In this document: positions 21,622 through 35,297 of the stretch, in pieces
Position numbering within the stretch: the stretch's first letter is position 1
Layout of the letters: every line of letters begins with the position of its first letter
From: Acanthopleura granulata
Lineage: Eukaryota > Mollusca > Polyplacophora > Chitonida > Chitonidae
NCBI GenBank assembly: GCA_016165875.1
Contig: JABBOT010000004.1
Location: 930,001-994,000 of the forward strand
Reading direction: 5' to 3'
Length of the DNA stretch: 64,000 nucleotides
Position numbers and translations under genes: made by a program
Notes under the pieces: model-generated
The model's input: only the letters and a program-made list of their open reading frames with translations
What the model was told of the DNA's origin: nothing
Database searches by the model: none

Positions 21622-22767
21622 GTAAGTCTTATTCAGCCAGAGTTGACTCTCTTTTCTCACACGACCATTTTGTTAATGCCTATGATCATGTATAGTTAGC
21701 AACACACAACAACAACAACGACTAAAGACCACTTGCTCCGTAGTTGGGGGACGTAGCATTTTCAGACTTCGTTACACTCACGAAGAGAAGACATGGCAAC
21801 TTGTGGGATTTGTACAGAATAGTCTGAGGTGTTGTTCGTCGCTGACCCACTTTTCCGATGTTCCTTGAGAAAACGACATTTTTCAGTGAATTGACGTCAC
21901 CCTATTACGTGATATCACCCTATTACTACTGCCCAACTTGTCTCTCAGTCATTATTCTGTTCTACAGTATTTGTACTTTCGAGCATCCGACTTGTTTGCA
22001 AGGACAAGGAATAGTCCAGCTATGTTGTACATGGACGAGTTCAGTATGTTATTTTAAAATTCTCACATTCATCGCAAGGAGAGTAAATTAAGAAGAGAGT
22101 ATTCAAGATTCAGTTGGAATATAACATAGAAATAGACAAGAGAGGTGAGTTGGAGTGCCACTTTTGTCCATTAACTTTGAGTTGGAAATTTGCAGCAATT
22201 TATTTGAGTTGGGGTGATGGACTCATTGTTGCAGTGAATGTCAGAATTTTGCAATAACGCACATTGGTGACGTCACTGTGCTTCGGCTTGTTCAGTGTGG
22301 CCCAAACAGCCCAGGACGGAAAACTAATCTTGTATTTTATTCACTGTGCTAAAATAAACAAAAATACCAGGTTGACTGTTTGGAATCAGTACAGTATACA
22401 TATAGGGCCTGCGAGCATTGTTTGTTCATGGCAGTGCCATGTGGGGGCGCTTGTCGAAAGTTAGAGTACTAGTAGGTCAGCACTATCTGGTGGCCTGTTT
22501 TCTTAAGCTGAATGGCTGTTGAAACTGCTAGAAAATATTGGATATTTGGTCCTGGAGTGTCCATGACAATCTGTTCTTTCAGGGTTTGGAAGAATCCTTT
22601 TTTAGGCTGGGTCTAGATGGCAGTGTGACTTAGAATTTCAAGTGTAGTTGGAACTCTTGCCTACATATACCTTGCTTATTTAAATGAGCAAATTTTAAAA
22701 ATAGATTGCTATTTTGGTGTATAGTTATAAAATTGGCTTTGATCATGGCTCATTTGAGTGTTTTATT

Positions 22768-22975
22768 AATTTATTTATTTATCAATTGGGGTTTTATGTT
22801 GAACTCAATAATATTTTGGGAAACCGACAACCATCCACAGGTTGCTTGCAGACCTTCCCACGTATGGCTGGAGAGGAAGATGAAGGTGGGCAATTTAGTT
22901 CTGGAGCAAGACCTATGTCTGGTTCAACCATATAATGGGTCACACTCACTGCTGAGACCACTGAGCTTTAAGGAT
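22768..22975 (-). repeat. SINE family A, diverged copy
   Basis: Tail (TTTATTTATTTATCAATTGGGGTTTTATG) and core (ACCATCCACAGGTTGCTTGCAGACCTTCCCACG) are clear. The head is degraded to GAGACCACTGAGC. Confidence 0.75.
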
Positions 22976-23538
22976 ACTAGAAGTCACTAGAAGTTTGGAC
23001 AACTTGTTTTTTGTTTATTTCACATTCTGAATTTCCATTCTCTTATCTTACCTCTCACTTGAAAATGAAAACCAAATTCGAATGGTAAATACATTAAATT
23101 TGACAAAAAGTATAACATGTTGTGAACTAAGGCAGATGTGTTTTCTTAATTTCCCCTTATTGGGGGGATTAGCTCACTTGCATGGTGCAACTAAAACAAC
23201 AGACTTAATCGCCCTATGGGATGCCATTGGGCAAGGGGTTTGTAAGCACATTCTAGGGTTTGCTCAGAACTGTCAAGACAAAACACCAATTTATGCTTTC
23301 GTGGAGGGTAATAAGTTTTAAAATTTAACTTAAGTAGGTTGATATGCCTACGCTTTAAATGTAGGTGGGACAATTCTTGATTAATTAATGATGAATTTTG
23401 TCATACATAGTGCTCTTCCAGACATTTTGGCCTTGTTTTCCTGTTCCATTTTTGCGATTGCTGTGTGGTGAAATACTTTTGTTTCTCACTTATTTTTCAA
23501 CATAATTCTACAAAATTTGGCATACGTTTATCTAAATA

Positions 23539-23707
23539 CCTAAGCTAAAAAACGGTCCCACAAATTTTGACATCTTTTCTAGTTTTAAAGATAGTAGTGA
23601 AAGAATGTTAAAAACTTTAAAAATTTTCAAAGTTTTTTAAGTTTAAGTGATCACTCAGAACAATTTAAGATGAATATTAAAAATCTGTGGGACTGTTTCT
23701 TAGTTTC
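23539..23707. repeat. Short foldback (inverted repeat)
   Basis: CTAAAAAACGGTCCCACAAATTTT at 23540-23563 is mirrored by the complement of AAAATCTGTGGGACTGTTTCTTAG at 23684-23707. About 120 AT-rich bases lie between. It may be a small MITE relic. Confidence 0.5.
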
Positions 23708-24651
23708 AGTACTAAACTATCCACTTAAACAGGAAAAATTTAAAAATTTTGAAAAACAGCTCCATTGTCATTCAAACTTTCTCTTTGATTTGATTAATAT
23801 TGGGTAAATTTTAAAAGCTTTTTTGAAATCAGCAGTCATTAAGCTTTCAGAATATATATGCATATTGCCATATTTGATCAATATGTTGGGCTACACAAGG
23901 CAAAATGTGAAAGTTTGCTTACTCGGGGTTCTAGTATCCTTAATGGTTGAATCCAGCCATGATGTTGGTTCACTGATGGTTTTAGATGTACTTTGAAAAG
24001 AAATTGTGCTATGTTCTGACATGTCTACAGGCAAATGGTTTGCACTAAACACGGTTTGAAACCTGACAGCTCATGTGAAAAATAATAATTAATTCTTGAG
24101 AATAGTGTACCTTCCACTCTCCCAACCACACCAAAGGAAAATAAGTAAATAAATAACACAAACAGTTTTTAGCTGTGTAGAACAGAAACTTGTCATTATT
24201 CACACTGATGATGTATATTTGAGTTTGTGTTCTGGGATGGAAATCACCTACAAAATATCAATACCGAATATGACCAGTGCCCTTTGAGATCTATTGGTCC
24301 TCCTTGACGCAAGCTGATCTTACGTTCACAGGTACTTGTACATGTAATTACGTATAGGCAACATTTTGGATGAGTTCCATGATTTATTTTCAGCTCAAAG
24401 TGGAGGATTTAGGCCTAAATGAAACTTGATCCCTTGTTGGAACAATTTTCAATTTTCATTATCATTACCTGGTTAGATTTTGTGATAATCTCATCTTCTG
24501 TGACAACTTGTGACAAAAAATTAAATACTGCGTTATGATGTTGGTGCAGGAAACAAGGAATCCAGTGAAAATGGCCTATGATCTGGTAGAAGTTCTGTCT
24601 TTAGGACTGTTTATGAATGTAGGTACAAGTAAGTGTTGGGATAGTCTGTGT

Positions 24652-24873
24652 ACCCTAATTCTTCTGATTTTTCTCACACCTGTCCTGCCCTTTTTGGCTA
24701 ACATACATGTACTTGAAACAGGGATAAAAAGTTTCTTTTTTCTCCCATGTTTAGACCATCTTATGACTAGTGTAGCCTTATCTTTACTTTTTCAAAAAAC
24801 TTAAAGAGAGATGTAGTAATTTTTTTCAGCTGGTGTAATATCTGTCCCAATAATTAGAAGAATGATGGTCATT
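24652..24873 (+). mobile_element. MITE family 2, copy 1
   Basis: The left end TACCCTAATTCTTCTGAT and right end ATCTGTCCCAATAATTAGAA are inverted repeats. The interior aligns with 39664-39882 (TTTCTTY-TTCTSCC, TCTTTACTTTTT, TAATA-TTTTTTTCAG). Confidence 0.75.
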
Positions 24874-24925
24874 GAATCTAATGAAATCCTTCTCATAAAT
24901 GAAAGGCCAGATGGACGACTTCTGG

Positions 24926-25242
24926 TTTAAACGAACAGACCATATTTAAACATAGTGTGCGTCATCCAAATTGCTATTTCGTGTTGATTCCAGGTATAGT
25001 CTTCATTATTGTTTGTTATTTTTTTCTAGTAATTAAAACAGAAATAAAAAGTGAAGTGCCACTGTTAACTTTTTTGACTGTATTGCACCAGCTGATGCGC
25101 AGTGACATCAAAGATTCTTTATTTTCCTTTTAATTACTTTTAAAAAAATGCTCCAAAATAATGAAGACAATATTTTATCAGTATGAAACAACCTTCTAGA
25201 TGAGGATGCTTTGTTTAAATGTGGTCTGTTCTGTTAACATTA
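24926..25242. mobile_element. Foldback MITE with ~120-bp arms
   Basis: The left arm (GAACAGACCATATTTAAACA ... TAGTCTTCATTATTG ... AGTAATTAAAACAGAAATAAA) is mirrored by the right arm (TTTATTTTCCTTTTAATTAC ... AATAATGAAGACAATA ... TGTTTAAATGTGGTCTGTTC). The loop is about 60 bp. It lies 50 bp after MITE family 2. No target duplication could be fixed. Confidence 0.75.
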
Positions 25243-25669
25243 ATTGCCCAGATTAAAACTGGGATTGGCATTGGACCAGGAGACCAGGGTTAATTTTGAA
25301 CCATGATGTTCATGTGAAGTTCATAGTATTCTTTATTAGTGGATTGGAGCACTTACATACATTTCCAATCTTGACAGCAGTTTGTAAACACAGTCAATGA
25401 CAGCCCTGACACTCAGATTTTTGTGACTGATATACACAAACTTGTGAAAGCTAGATTTAAGGTGTCAATCATGAATCCATGTATTACAGTCTTGAGTGAT
25501 GTAATCATTTATATGTTCATGTACTTGTTTGGCTTATTAGTTGATAATGTGAGTGTCAATGTACGTATATTTTGATGAGTTTGGATATGTTGGAGTTTCC
25601 AGACAGACTGAGTTAACGGTGTTGCAACTATAATATGGCCTTACAAGTATGGCAGTGTCAGTCTGTTTA

Positions 25670-25891
25670 TACCAGTAAATACCTAAAATTTTGACCATGG
25701 CTAAGTTGCACCTTTTTGCTGATTCCAAGAGTTCTTTTGATTTTAGAAAGGTATTTTGAGGTTGCTTTGGTTGACAGGAGCATATCTCACTTGAAAAATG
25801 TAAGTTTTGGCATCAAAAATAATATTTTGACATTAATTTGCCTGCAAAAATGCTCTTTTTGGCAAAATTTTAGGTCATGTAACGTACACAT
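25670..25891 (+). mobile_element. MITE family 1, copy
   Basis: The left end ACCAGTAAATACCTAAAATTTTG and the complement of the right end CAAAATTTTAGGTCATGTAACGT are terminal inverted repeats. The core contains GGCTAAGTTGC, TTTTTGCTGATTCCAAGAGT and TAGAAAGGTATTTTGAGG. Confidence 0.75.
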
Positions 25892-26937
25892 GATAATGAG
25901 ACACTCTCTGGCTATATATATGATTGATTGTTTTGTAGGATAACAGGACTCATTTGTTCGACAGAAACATACAGGAATCTAATACTGGATTCCTGCAAAT
26001 GTCTGTTTCGATTATGGCTAAATTGATGAAAAATCAACCTTGGATTCTGTTACTTAATAATAATCATGTTAGTTAAGAACATGTGTTAAGCTGAAGTGTT
26101 AATAATCTTTCAGGATTTAGGATCATCCAATTTTTACAATTAGAGTCCATGTGTGATGCCCATCTTGAAATAAATTTGTATAATTCTAGGAATTAGTGAT
26201 ATGAAAGTGATATAAAGTGATTTGGCATCTGTTTCTGCCAGGACCATTGGCCACTCTGTTGTTTTATGTATATAATAATTATCACTAAGACTGACATCCA
26301 ATTTCTAAAACAGTGCAGTGATAGGTAGATAATTTGTCTGGTTTGAGGTTTAGCAGTACTAATTACTTACAGTGTGCAGTTTGGCAGTCTATCTGAAGTT
26401 GTTTGTCTTGTCAGAACTGGATAAACTCCTCCATAGTAGACAAACATATTTAAAAGATGTCTTTAAAGGGAAGCTTGAAATATATCAAGTAATGTTGATA
26501 GACCAGTTTTCTGTCCGCTTGAAAGCAGCTTAAGAAAAAAAAGAATTTCAGCTTTTGACCTAGAAGGAGCGGCTGTCTTTTCCTCTGAACTATGTGTGCC
26601 AGAAAGAGATAGAAGATAGATGATTTGACCATCTACACTTCAGCCTAAATCTACTCTCTGTTCTCAGTGTAGAAAACAAAATGGTTGCTGGACATAGAAC
26701 TTCTATCATACTCCATCCTGGCACAGGTGCGAATTGAAATTTGCAGAGTTAATAAAGCAAAACTTAAAAAAAAAAATAGATTTGTTTAACTGCCTTGTGG
26801 CAGGTTGTAAAACTGTGTAGTTTGACATTACTTAATTCACAATGCACAGGCATTGTTTCTCTCTACTAGAAAGGATAGTTAATTTCATTATTTCTCCTCT
26901 TACGAGGCTGAAAAATACATTTGGACTCCATAGTGAT

Positions 26938-27370
26938 TAATATGCAGTCATGTTAGACGTGAAATGTGCAGACATGAAATGTGTTGTCAGACATGAAGTT
27001 TGAAATCTAGTCATGTGTGAAATGTGTCATGAGGTGAGATGTGAGATGTTTATTTGTGCTGATGTCAGATGTGAAGTTTTTGGTCTGGTCAGATTGGAAA
27101 TGTGGTGTCTCGTTAGATGGTGAAATGTGTAGTCTAGTGTGACATCAGTTGTGTTGTCAGATATGAAATGTGATATCTAGTCAGGTGTAAAGTGTGTCAT
27201 GAGGTCAGATATGTCAGAAATGTGTAGTCTAATCCTGTGTGAAAATAGTGGTAATCTCAAATGTGAAATTTGTGGTCTGGTAACGTGAACATGTGTAGTT
27301 AGATTTGAAGGTTATAGTCTACAAAACATGTAAGATCTGGTTGGGTCTAAACAGAAATGTGTAAGCTAGT
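26938..27370 (+). repeat. Degenerate minisatellite of GTGAAATGTG units
   Basis: Phrases such as TGAAATGTGTAGTCTAGTC, GAAATGTGTCATGAGGT and GTCAGATRTGAAATGTG recur irregularly with spacing of roughly 20-45 bp. There is no stable period and no coding frame. Confidence 0.65.
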
Positions 27371-30300
27371 AACAATATGAACTGTGTAGTACAGTCAGAT
27401 CTTAAACAGACAGAGTAGTGAAAACAAATATGAAGTATCTACTGCCCAATCAGGAAGTGACAAGCACATAAAGCATTGTACATGTAAACTATATCAAGTT
27501 AATAAATAGTTAGGTGCGAATCAGAGTAGCACCTTCTCAGATATACATCTTCACCAGGTAGACATTGTCGCCCCTTTCAGGCCCTGCTGGTGTTTCTGTA
27601 TAACTCTTACAGCATCACCCTGTAGTTGTGAGTAATGGTTTCATTTGTTCTCTGTTAGTTTTTAATTACTGCTTTTCATGTGAACTGAAGAGTAAGCTGC
27701 CATTAAATGAGGTAGATGTGTGTACTATCCTTTGTGTGTGCTTGTGAACTGAATTATGCTCTTGTATTGTTAGCCAGGACTCGTAGTTTCCAGCTTTCTT
27801 TGTTGTCATTAGCAGACCTGGCATCTAGGCTAGAGGCAAATTAAATGCAAGTTTTTTGTCATGGAGGATTGTGTCTGTGAGGCTGTGGTCTTAGGTGGGT
27901 GACAGGTAAGTGGCCTGGTAAACAAGGGAAACAATCAACCTCAGTTGTAAGTTTACATCAATCTCTCCCTCTCTCTCTGTATGACCAGAAGAACTGGTTT
28001 GCTCATCTCCTGCCTAAATTACTTTCCTCTACCTAGGAATTTAAGACACATGTAAAAATAGACCTGAACGAGTTTTGAAGTCCGGTTTTGTGCTCGTGTT
28101 TTTAGGGTATGCACTGGTTGGTGGGGATATGCATGTATACAGCTGAAAGGCACATTCATGGCCTGGATGTACAGTGTTACATGGGCTTTTGTCAGCTAGT
28201 GGCACTGTTCACTGGCTGGCTAGTCAGTGGGTTAGTGACAGGCAGTCGGCTTTTTATACACAGTGTGCCAGTGTCAGACAGATCTTTGAGAAAATAGTTT
28301 TTCACTGGTGTAGGGATTGGTGGACTGGTTTGGCTGGTGGCATATTCTCCTGGCTTTTTGGGGTTGTCAGGTTTTACGAGTGGTCGTGCTCGCTCTTTAG
28401 CCACTGCCAACATTTTGTATACAGGGTTGTGGAGATGGTTGTCATTTCATACCAAGGGAACGGCACAGGGATTCAAAACATGCAGCTCTAGCTGTGAATG
28501 TCCAAGACCCATAAAGGAGTACATGTACCTGTGGGCCTCCAACCTTTGTCTAAAAACTGGCCACAGGACATGGCAGGTAAGACTAAAAGTAAAACCCTTT
28601 TGACCATAGCTGACCTTTTCTAGCTAGGCTGACCTGAGCACTGGCAGGCAGACTTGAGGTGAACTCAAGTCAAACTGCCACCAAATCACTGGGGTGTTAC
28701 TAGTTAAGTTATACCTGTTGGGTTTGTGCCATTAAAACTTGGGCGATGCAAACTTGGCTGGACAGGCACTCTGTGTGGAAGTGCCCAATCACGCGTCTTA
28801 ATCACCCACATCATAATACTTTTATACGTGTACCTAATGTATTGCCAGCCTTTATAATGCAGGCTGATAAGTATGACAAGTCTGTCTCTCTGCTGTTTAA
28901 TTAGATTCATTATAGGAAAGGTTTCTTGTGCAGATAGGGAAAAACGGATGTGCCTCTAAATTGTATAGGCCCACAATCTGTACTGTGTATATGATAGTCG
29001 CAAATAGATTTATTTAAGGATATAAAATAAATGTACATCAATACATATATACTGTTGTAGTACACATGGTAACTTGTTGCTTGTATTTCTCATAATGACA
29101 GATTTGACGAACTATGGTTCTGTTTACAACTACATGTACTCCTACAGAATATGTAACTGAAAACATTACCAATCAAAAGCACCGGTACAGGACATGTGGG
29201 TCGCTATGTACTATGTACTTTGCTGAAATAATTGAATGCCAACACTTGCCTTTGCATTCCGCAGATAAGTTGTCATTAGCAAAAATGCCTACCACTATAT
29301 TGTTTGAGTGAACTTTAAAGCATTGACTCATAGCAGAATCCGATGCGAGTGTGTTGAGACTGTCAACTTGCATTATATCATTGATTGAGGATGTGGTAAT
29401 GAAGGGAAAATGTTTATGAATGTAATATATATACATATACCAGTACATCAATGAAAAGAATATATGGAATTTTAAAGGATGGATTTATTATTATTATACA
29501 TGTATGTCCAGTCAGCTGCAAGTTGAAAACACCCTTTTTGGAGAAAAAGTTGTTGCTATATATAATATTCATATATGGCAGATGGACATCTAATTTTTCA
29601 TGGGAATACTTTTTGTCGCATTACACAAAGGTTCAATATTAGACAATTTCACTCAACTTGAGGTCACTCTTACAATTGACAGATAAGTAAGTATGTCATT
29701 CTCTGAATATTATGTGATTGATTCACTGAAATTTAATTTATTCTTTACAATAAAATAGCTCAGTCCTTAGTATGCTTCAGTGGTATGCCCTGGCATATAA
29801 ATGTATAAAACTCATGTATCCTTCACAAGATTTTCTAGTTCCAGAGATACCTAAAGCATCTCATTGATGTAAATTGTAGATTGTTCAGCTGGTACTTCCC
29901 TAGATGGTTGTAGGTATGTTTATTTCATAATCATTTTGTTAAATGTAATACAAATTTAAACATCTCTAGTACAGCATTAATGTTTGTAGGGTTGGAAAAT
30001 ATGAACTAAGGAGAGATTGAATTCTTTTATTGCTTATACTTACAGTACGTACATATTTTGTTACGTCATTGCAGACATGTAGTTCACTCAGTATTCTGCT
30101 AGACCTGATGCAGTTCTCCATAAGCTTCGACACATACAGAGCTTTTACTTGCCAGAAATGACTCAGGATCTGCCTGTTCAGTGTGTGAGACCAAAAAATC
30201 TTAGGTGGTGGGGCTTCTAGAACAGATAGATTCGGAGCGATAAAATGCAGCATTTCAGTTGTCTTTAAATTCATGGTAAGCTTGCTTTTATGTGCTCATA

Positions 30301-31354
30301 TATCACTCATGTTGGAATTTGGTAGCTGAGTGATAAACTGCACCTCTTGGCACATTAAATGGTGGTTCTGTCTTGAGGGGAGCTCTGTGGGGCTCTGCCC
30401 ATTGTCATCAATTAATCCAGAGATGATTGGCTAATTAGTTCAGCTGTTTCATCTTGTAACCTCAGAATTGATCCTCTGACACCCATACTAGATGTGACCA
30501 GATATCAGATATCCCAGGCTTCCACATGTGGGAGAATCTACAAACTCGTAAAGACTGGCAGTATGCCATTAATTCTCTTTAGATTCAGTAGAAAACAGAT
30601 GATGTACAGAATCTTGAAGGATAGACAGGGCAAAGGCTGTGTTCAAGCTACATCTACATTGTAGATCTAACTTAACCATCTAGTTTCTGGCCCTCACCTG
30701 CTTCACTAAGTGGATATACCAGTAGACTCCTAAAAAAACAGGAGCTATGTTTTGGCAAAGATGGGGGCGGTAGATGTAATAGAAGTTTCATGCTGATACA
30801 TGCAGACTTGGCATAAATGGAGAAATGGATACATGAAGATGGAGTGCGTATATTATTGTGTTCTCATTGCTTTTTGTTGTCAGATGAGACAGGTTCTGTT
30901 GCAGCTTTTATTTATATAGTATGAAAGTTACAGCATCACAACTAGGGTGACGTCTCGTTGAGCCATTATGTCTCCTCTTTACAGCGTAGTGCAACAAAAT
31001 TGACTATAATTGCCTGATTGACTTTGTAGGTCCCCAAAAATAAGTATTTTAGAAAGTAAATTTCATTGTTTGTGGATAATTTTCATTAAAAATAGTTTAC
31101 CTACCAACCCATTTTAAAATCTGCAAATTGTCATAATCCTGGATGTCACTGTACAAATAGTCACCATGATGTTATAATGTTGAAACTGGAAATTACAGGA
31201 AAGCTAGGAAATCTTTTGGGTTAAATCAGTAAATCTACGCATGAATACACATACCTAGTCAGTGGTCTGGAGTTCTCTTCATCTGTTGATAGTATATGGT
31301 GTTCTAAGAGGTACATTTGAGGTGTAATGCTTCAACAATTTCACAATTTTTCTA

Positions 31355-31623
31355 TATATATATATTTATTTATTTATTTGATACATGTTTTCAGCTGTAC
31401 TCAAGAATATTTCACTTGTACGATGGCAGGCAGCATTATGGTGGGAGGAAATAGGGAGGAGCCCGGGAGGAAACGCACGACCAATTGCTGGTTGCTGGCA
31501 GGCCTTCCCGCATATGGCCGGAGAGGAAGCCAGCATGAGTTGGAGTTGAACTCACAGTGACCGCATTGCTGAGAGGCACAGGGTCATAACGCCATGCTGG
31601 TGCGATAACCACCACGGCCCCTG
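31355..31623 (-). repeat. SINE family A, near full-length copy
   Basis: Tail TATTTATTTATTTATTTGATAC, core CACTTGTACGATGGCAGGCAGC, ATTATGGTGGGAGGAAA and GGCCGGAGAGGAAGCCAGCATGAG, and head CATAACGCCATGCTGGTGCG through ACCACGGCCCC are all present. Confidence 0.88.
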
Positions 31624-33514
31624 TATATCTATTTAAACATATTATAAGGGCATTATTCTTTAGACTAACAAAATCATCCTTTATTGTGAAGACCAGAAAT
31701 TACCATCCCAACCAATGTCATGTGATCTCCAAAATCAAATTGAAATGGTACATAAATGGCTCTGAAAGTTACTCTTCATTGTTTGAGAAATAAGAGAACA
31801 GGTATGGGGAGATTTGTGACCAGATCCTGAGTATAACAGTGACAGTAGCCTTGTGGAGTGAGTTTTTTTGTGTTTCTGAACTTCTCCTTTAAGTAATATG
31901 GCCACTAGAGATTCTAACTCAGTCTGCTGCCAACATCAATTGACAAATGTTATTCTGAGAAACAATTAAATTCCACTGTTTTTGTGACAGTGTCATAGAA
32001 TATATGTAGCTCTAGTGGGTGGTGGAGTAGGCTTGAGCTCAAACAAAGCATGGATGACTTCCTTTGCATGAGCTCAGTTTTCAGGGTGTGACTTGTTCAG
32101 ATGGAACTACAGGCATTGCTTGACAAGTACTGTAGATTGGGGAGTGGCAGTTGTGAAGTTACATGTAGAAATGTGGGCGGAAAAGCAGATGTACTCAATT
32201 CATATAGGTCACTTAGCCTCTAGCCATAACATTTGCTTCTTTCCAGCTGTTTTGTATGTTTACATGTTGCAAGTGTTCAAGTACATTTCGAAAGGACATA
32301 TAAATTATTAAAGCATTTACGGATATATCTTTGTGTGTAAATTTTATCTTTAATAAACATGATGAAACTTTGGGTGTAATCAGAATCTTATTTAGAACGT
32401 TTCAGCATATAAGCTAGAAAGAAAATTGTAATTACTTAACACCAAAAAATTCTGTGTTTATACATGTACACCGGCAACATAATTTTTCAACACATGAAGG
32501 TTGTAAAACATTAAAAAAGACTAAAATAATCGTAATAAAAAAACCACAAGGAATAACATATATAAGTTTGGAAAGTTTGGATACCCATTTGTTAAGTGTT
32601 CAAGAACAAGTGGCCAGCATACATGTACATGTAAACAGAATGCAGTGTAACACTGAGGACTTACTACATCTCTGGCATTGTGTGTGTGTGTAAGGTGTTA
32701 AGGTAAATATTTATCCTATGTGGAGAGGGCCATTGACTGTGGAGAGGTCAGAAGGGGTGCAGTTTGAGGAGTCTGGCTTGCTCCCTGGTCTGCATAAGTG
32801 GGCTGTAAGCACTCTACCTCTAGTACTGATATTACACATACATATGTGTACTTGCCATTCTTTATTGGAACAATAGGTATTGTCTGCATGTATAAAGTAA
32901 ATTGTTACAGAAATTCCTTGGAGGAAAATTGTGGCATGTGTTACTTAAAGATTTTCTGAAATGTTTCTAGTGTAATGATATCTTGATGTATACATAATTT
33001 TATTCCACTTCACTCTGGATGCCTAAAAGGTGCCTTGGTGGAGAGGTTGTTTACACTCTCTCAGTTCAGAAACCTAGCATTTGACTGTCCAAATTGCATC
33101 ATTTCACCAGCTTTAATATCCAGTACCTCAGTCACCTGGGATGGGAGTTTCAAGTGGATCCTTCCTGAGTTCCCTGGGGCATAAAACACTGATCAGATAA
33201 GGCAGTTTTGTCCTAAGCATATACATGTATGTGTATTTGAGAGTTTAAATAGACCTCCATCATCAGACTAAATTACCTGTAGGTAATTATTGCTACATTG
33301 CTAATACCACTATTACATGTTTGCAGAGATACTTTGTTATAGTACATGTAAGTGTATATGTGAGCAAAGGTACATTCACCTGTAGGCTTCAAAGGCATTT
33401 CCCAAGTTGTTATGACTCAGAAATCTGCTGATTAGACTGAATTTTCAGTGTAGCCCATATGCATGTAAACTCCAAAGCCATGTAAATTGGCACATTTTTA
33501 TCATATGCCCATAC

Positions 33515-33590
33515 TAATGACTCCTCATCATCACAGGACTGAAAAATTGTTAAGTACAAAGTAAAACGTAAGCATACATACCTGTACATA
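33515..33590 (+). repeat. SINE family B, 3' fragment
   Basis: ACTCCTCATCATCACAGGACTGAAAAATTG followed by TAAGTACAAAGTAAAACG and a CATACATACCTGTA tail matches the 3' end of the copy at 44505-44812. Confidence 0.65.
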
Positions 33591-33913
33591 AAGTCATTTG
33601 CCTATATGTTTAATAGGTACATAATAAGGGAAATTGAACTTCTGTTCACCAATAAACTTAGCCTAATGCAAGAGGGTAGATAATTTGACTAAAAGTTGCA
33701 GTGATAATGTTTGAATATTTCAATAAAGTTGTAAATCTGGAGATGTCTTCTGCAGATGACAAATAAAACTTCGAATTATAAAACTGTCGAATTACTTAAG
33801 TGTCAACAGTGCGACTTTTCTATTTTTTGAAGTATCTATGTTTTTTGCAACAAGGATTGCATTGCATTTCATTTAATTACTCAATCCATACAGTGTAACA
33901 ACAGTCTACACTG

Positions 33914-34148
33914 AAGTATAAATGACCTACATGTAAAATTTCGTCTATAACTAAGTTGCTGTTTTTTTTTCTGATTCTGGGAGTTGTATTAATTGCTAAA
34001 AAGGTGTTATAAGAGTTATTTGGAAGGTAGGATGATATCATACTGGAACAGTGTAAGTTTCAGCTACAAATGTAATAATTTATGACATTAATTTTTCCAA
34101 AAAATACACTTTTGTAGACAAAATTTTAGGTCATTTATGGTATACATA
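33914..34148 (+). mobile_element. MITE family 1, reference copy
   Basis: Ends: TATAAATGACCTA...AAAATTT at left, and AAAATTTTAGGTCATTTATGG at right, inverted. The core is ACTAAGTTGCTG, TCTGATTCTGGGAGTT, AAAAAGGTGTTATAAGAG and GTGTAAGTTTCAGC. About 235 bp, no coding capacity. Confidence 0.8.
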
Positions 34149-34187
34149 CGGAATATATCAAGAGAGCCAATTGCAAGATCTGCAGTT

Positions 34188-34424
34188 ACCACCCTAAATC
34201 ACCTAAAATTTGATTCATAACAAACATGCTTATTTTTGCTGACAGTTCTGTTGATTGTAGAAAGGTGTTTTGAGGTTTGTTTGAAGAATAGAATGATATC
34301 CTGGCGAGAAAATTTAGGTTTCAGCTTAATAAGTAATATCTGATGGCATGTATTTGCCTCAAAAAGAAAAAAAGAAAAAAACAAAATCTTTTTGGAGGCA
34401 AAAGTTTAGATCATTTTCAGTAGT
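34188..34424 (+). mobile_element. MITE family 1, second tandem neighbour copy
   Basis: Left end ACCCTAAATCACCTAAAATTTG, right end GGCAAAAGTTTAGATCATTTTC. The core is TTTTTGCTGACAGTTCTGTTGATTGTAGAAAGG. It lies 40 bp from the previous copy in the same orientation. Confidence 0.75.
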
Positions 34425-35189
34425 TAGCAGACAATGTGCAGTTGGAATGTTTTTCTGGCACTGCCACTGGATAACAGGTAGCTGCATGGGCAGAAAGGCA
34501 TGTTGACAGGCTTCTGTAGAGAGGCAGGGGTCTGAGAGAGAGAGAGAGAATATTCCTGATGTACCTGCCAGCTGCCCTACAGATGGCTAACACAGCCACA
34601 TGTGGGTGCATAGAGCAGGTCAGTCTAGTGTAAGCTACATGTACATGTATTTGGCCATTGAAAAACTTAAGTGGATGTGCATACATGTACATGGGTGGTA
34701 CTGTACTATTGGTTAGGGTGGTTGTTTCACACATGTCCATGTTAACTTACCCAGGTATTATCATACTGATATATTGTGAAGCATCTGGATGATAAAAGTG
34801 GAGACTCTGGAATCACGAATTATGTCAGAATTAGTTTTAACTTCTGGCACTAATTCATATTTGTCGGAAAGGTCCAAGACTATTCTTAGTATTGACATAA
34901 AAATCCTCAAGGTGAGCCACAAGTTTAGTGCAATAAACTGATCCAAGGTTAAGACTAAGTTTGGACTGAAGTCTAAGACAGCTGCGTGATCTTGGGGCCT
35001 GATTCACTGGAACTATCAGGCCTTTGACCTGACCAATGCATGCTTAAATCCAGCTCTTGCTGCAGTGGTGCAGCGATCAAGAGGTTTGTCTGGTACCAAG
35101 CAAAAGTTAGTAGTGTCCTATGGGCATGGTATTTTCCTCCAGGCACGGTGGTGTCCATTAGTCACAGTGGTGTCCTATTGGTACTGATG

Positions 35190-35297
35190 TCAGAGGTGTC
35201 GTGTAGACTCTGGCTTCTTCTACCCATAAACTTGGATAAGTTTAAAGTGAAAATGTCTTGAGCACAGTTTCAAACACCAATCAGATATACATAGATA
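35190..35297 (+). repeat. Probable SINE family A relic
   Basis: CTCTGGCTTCTTCTACCC..., AAGTGAAAATGTCTTGAGC and CAAACACCAATCAGATATAC fit a strongly diverged 3' module. Confidence 0.4.
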
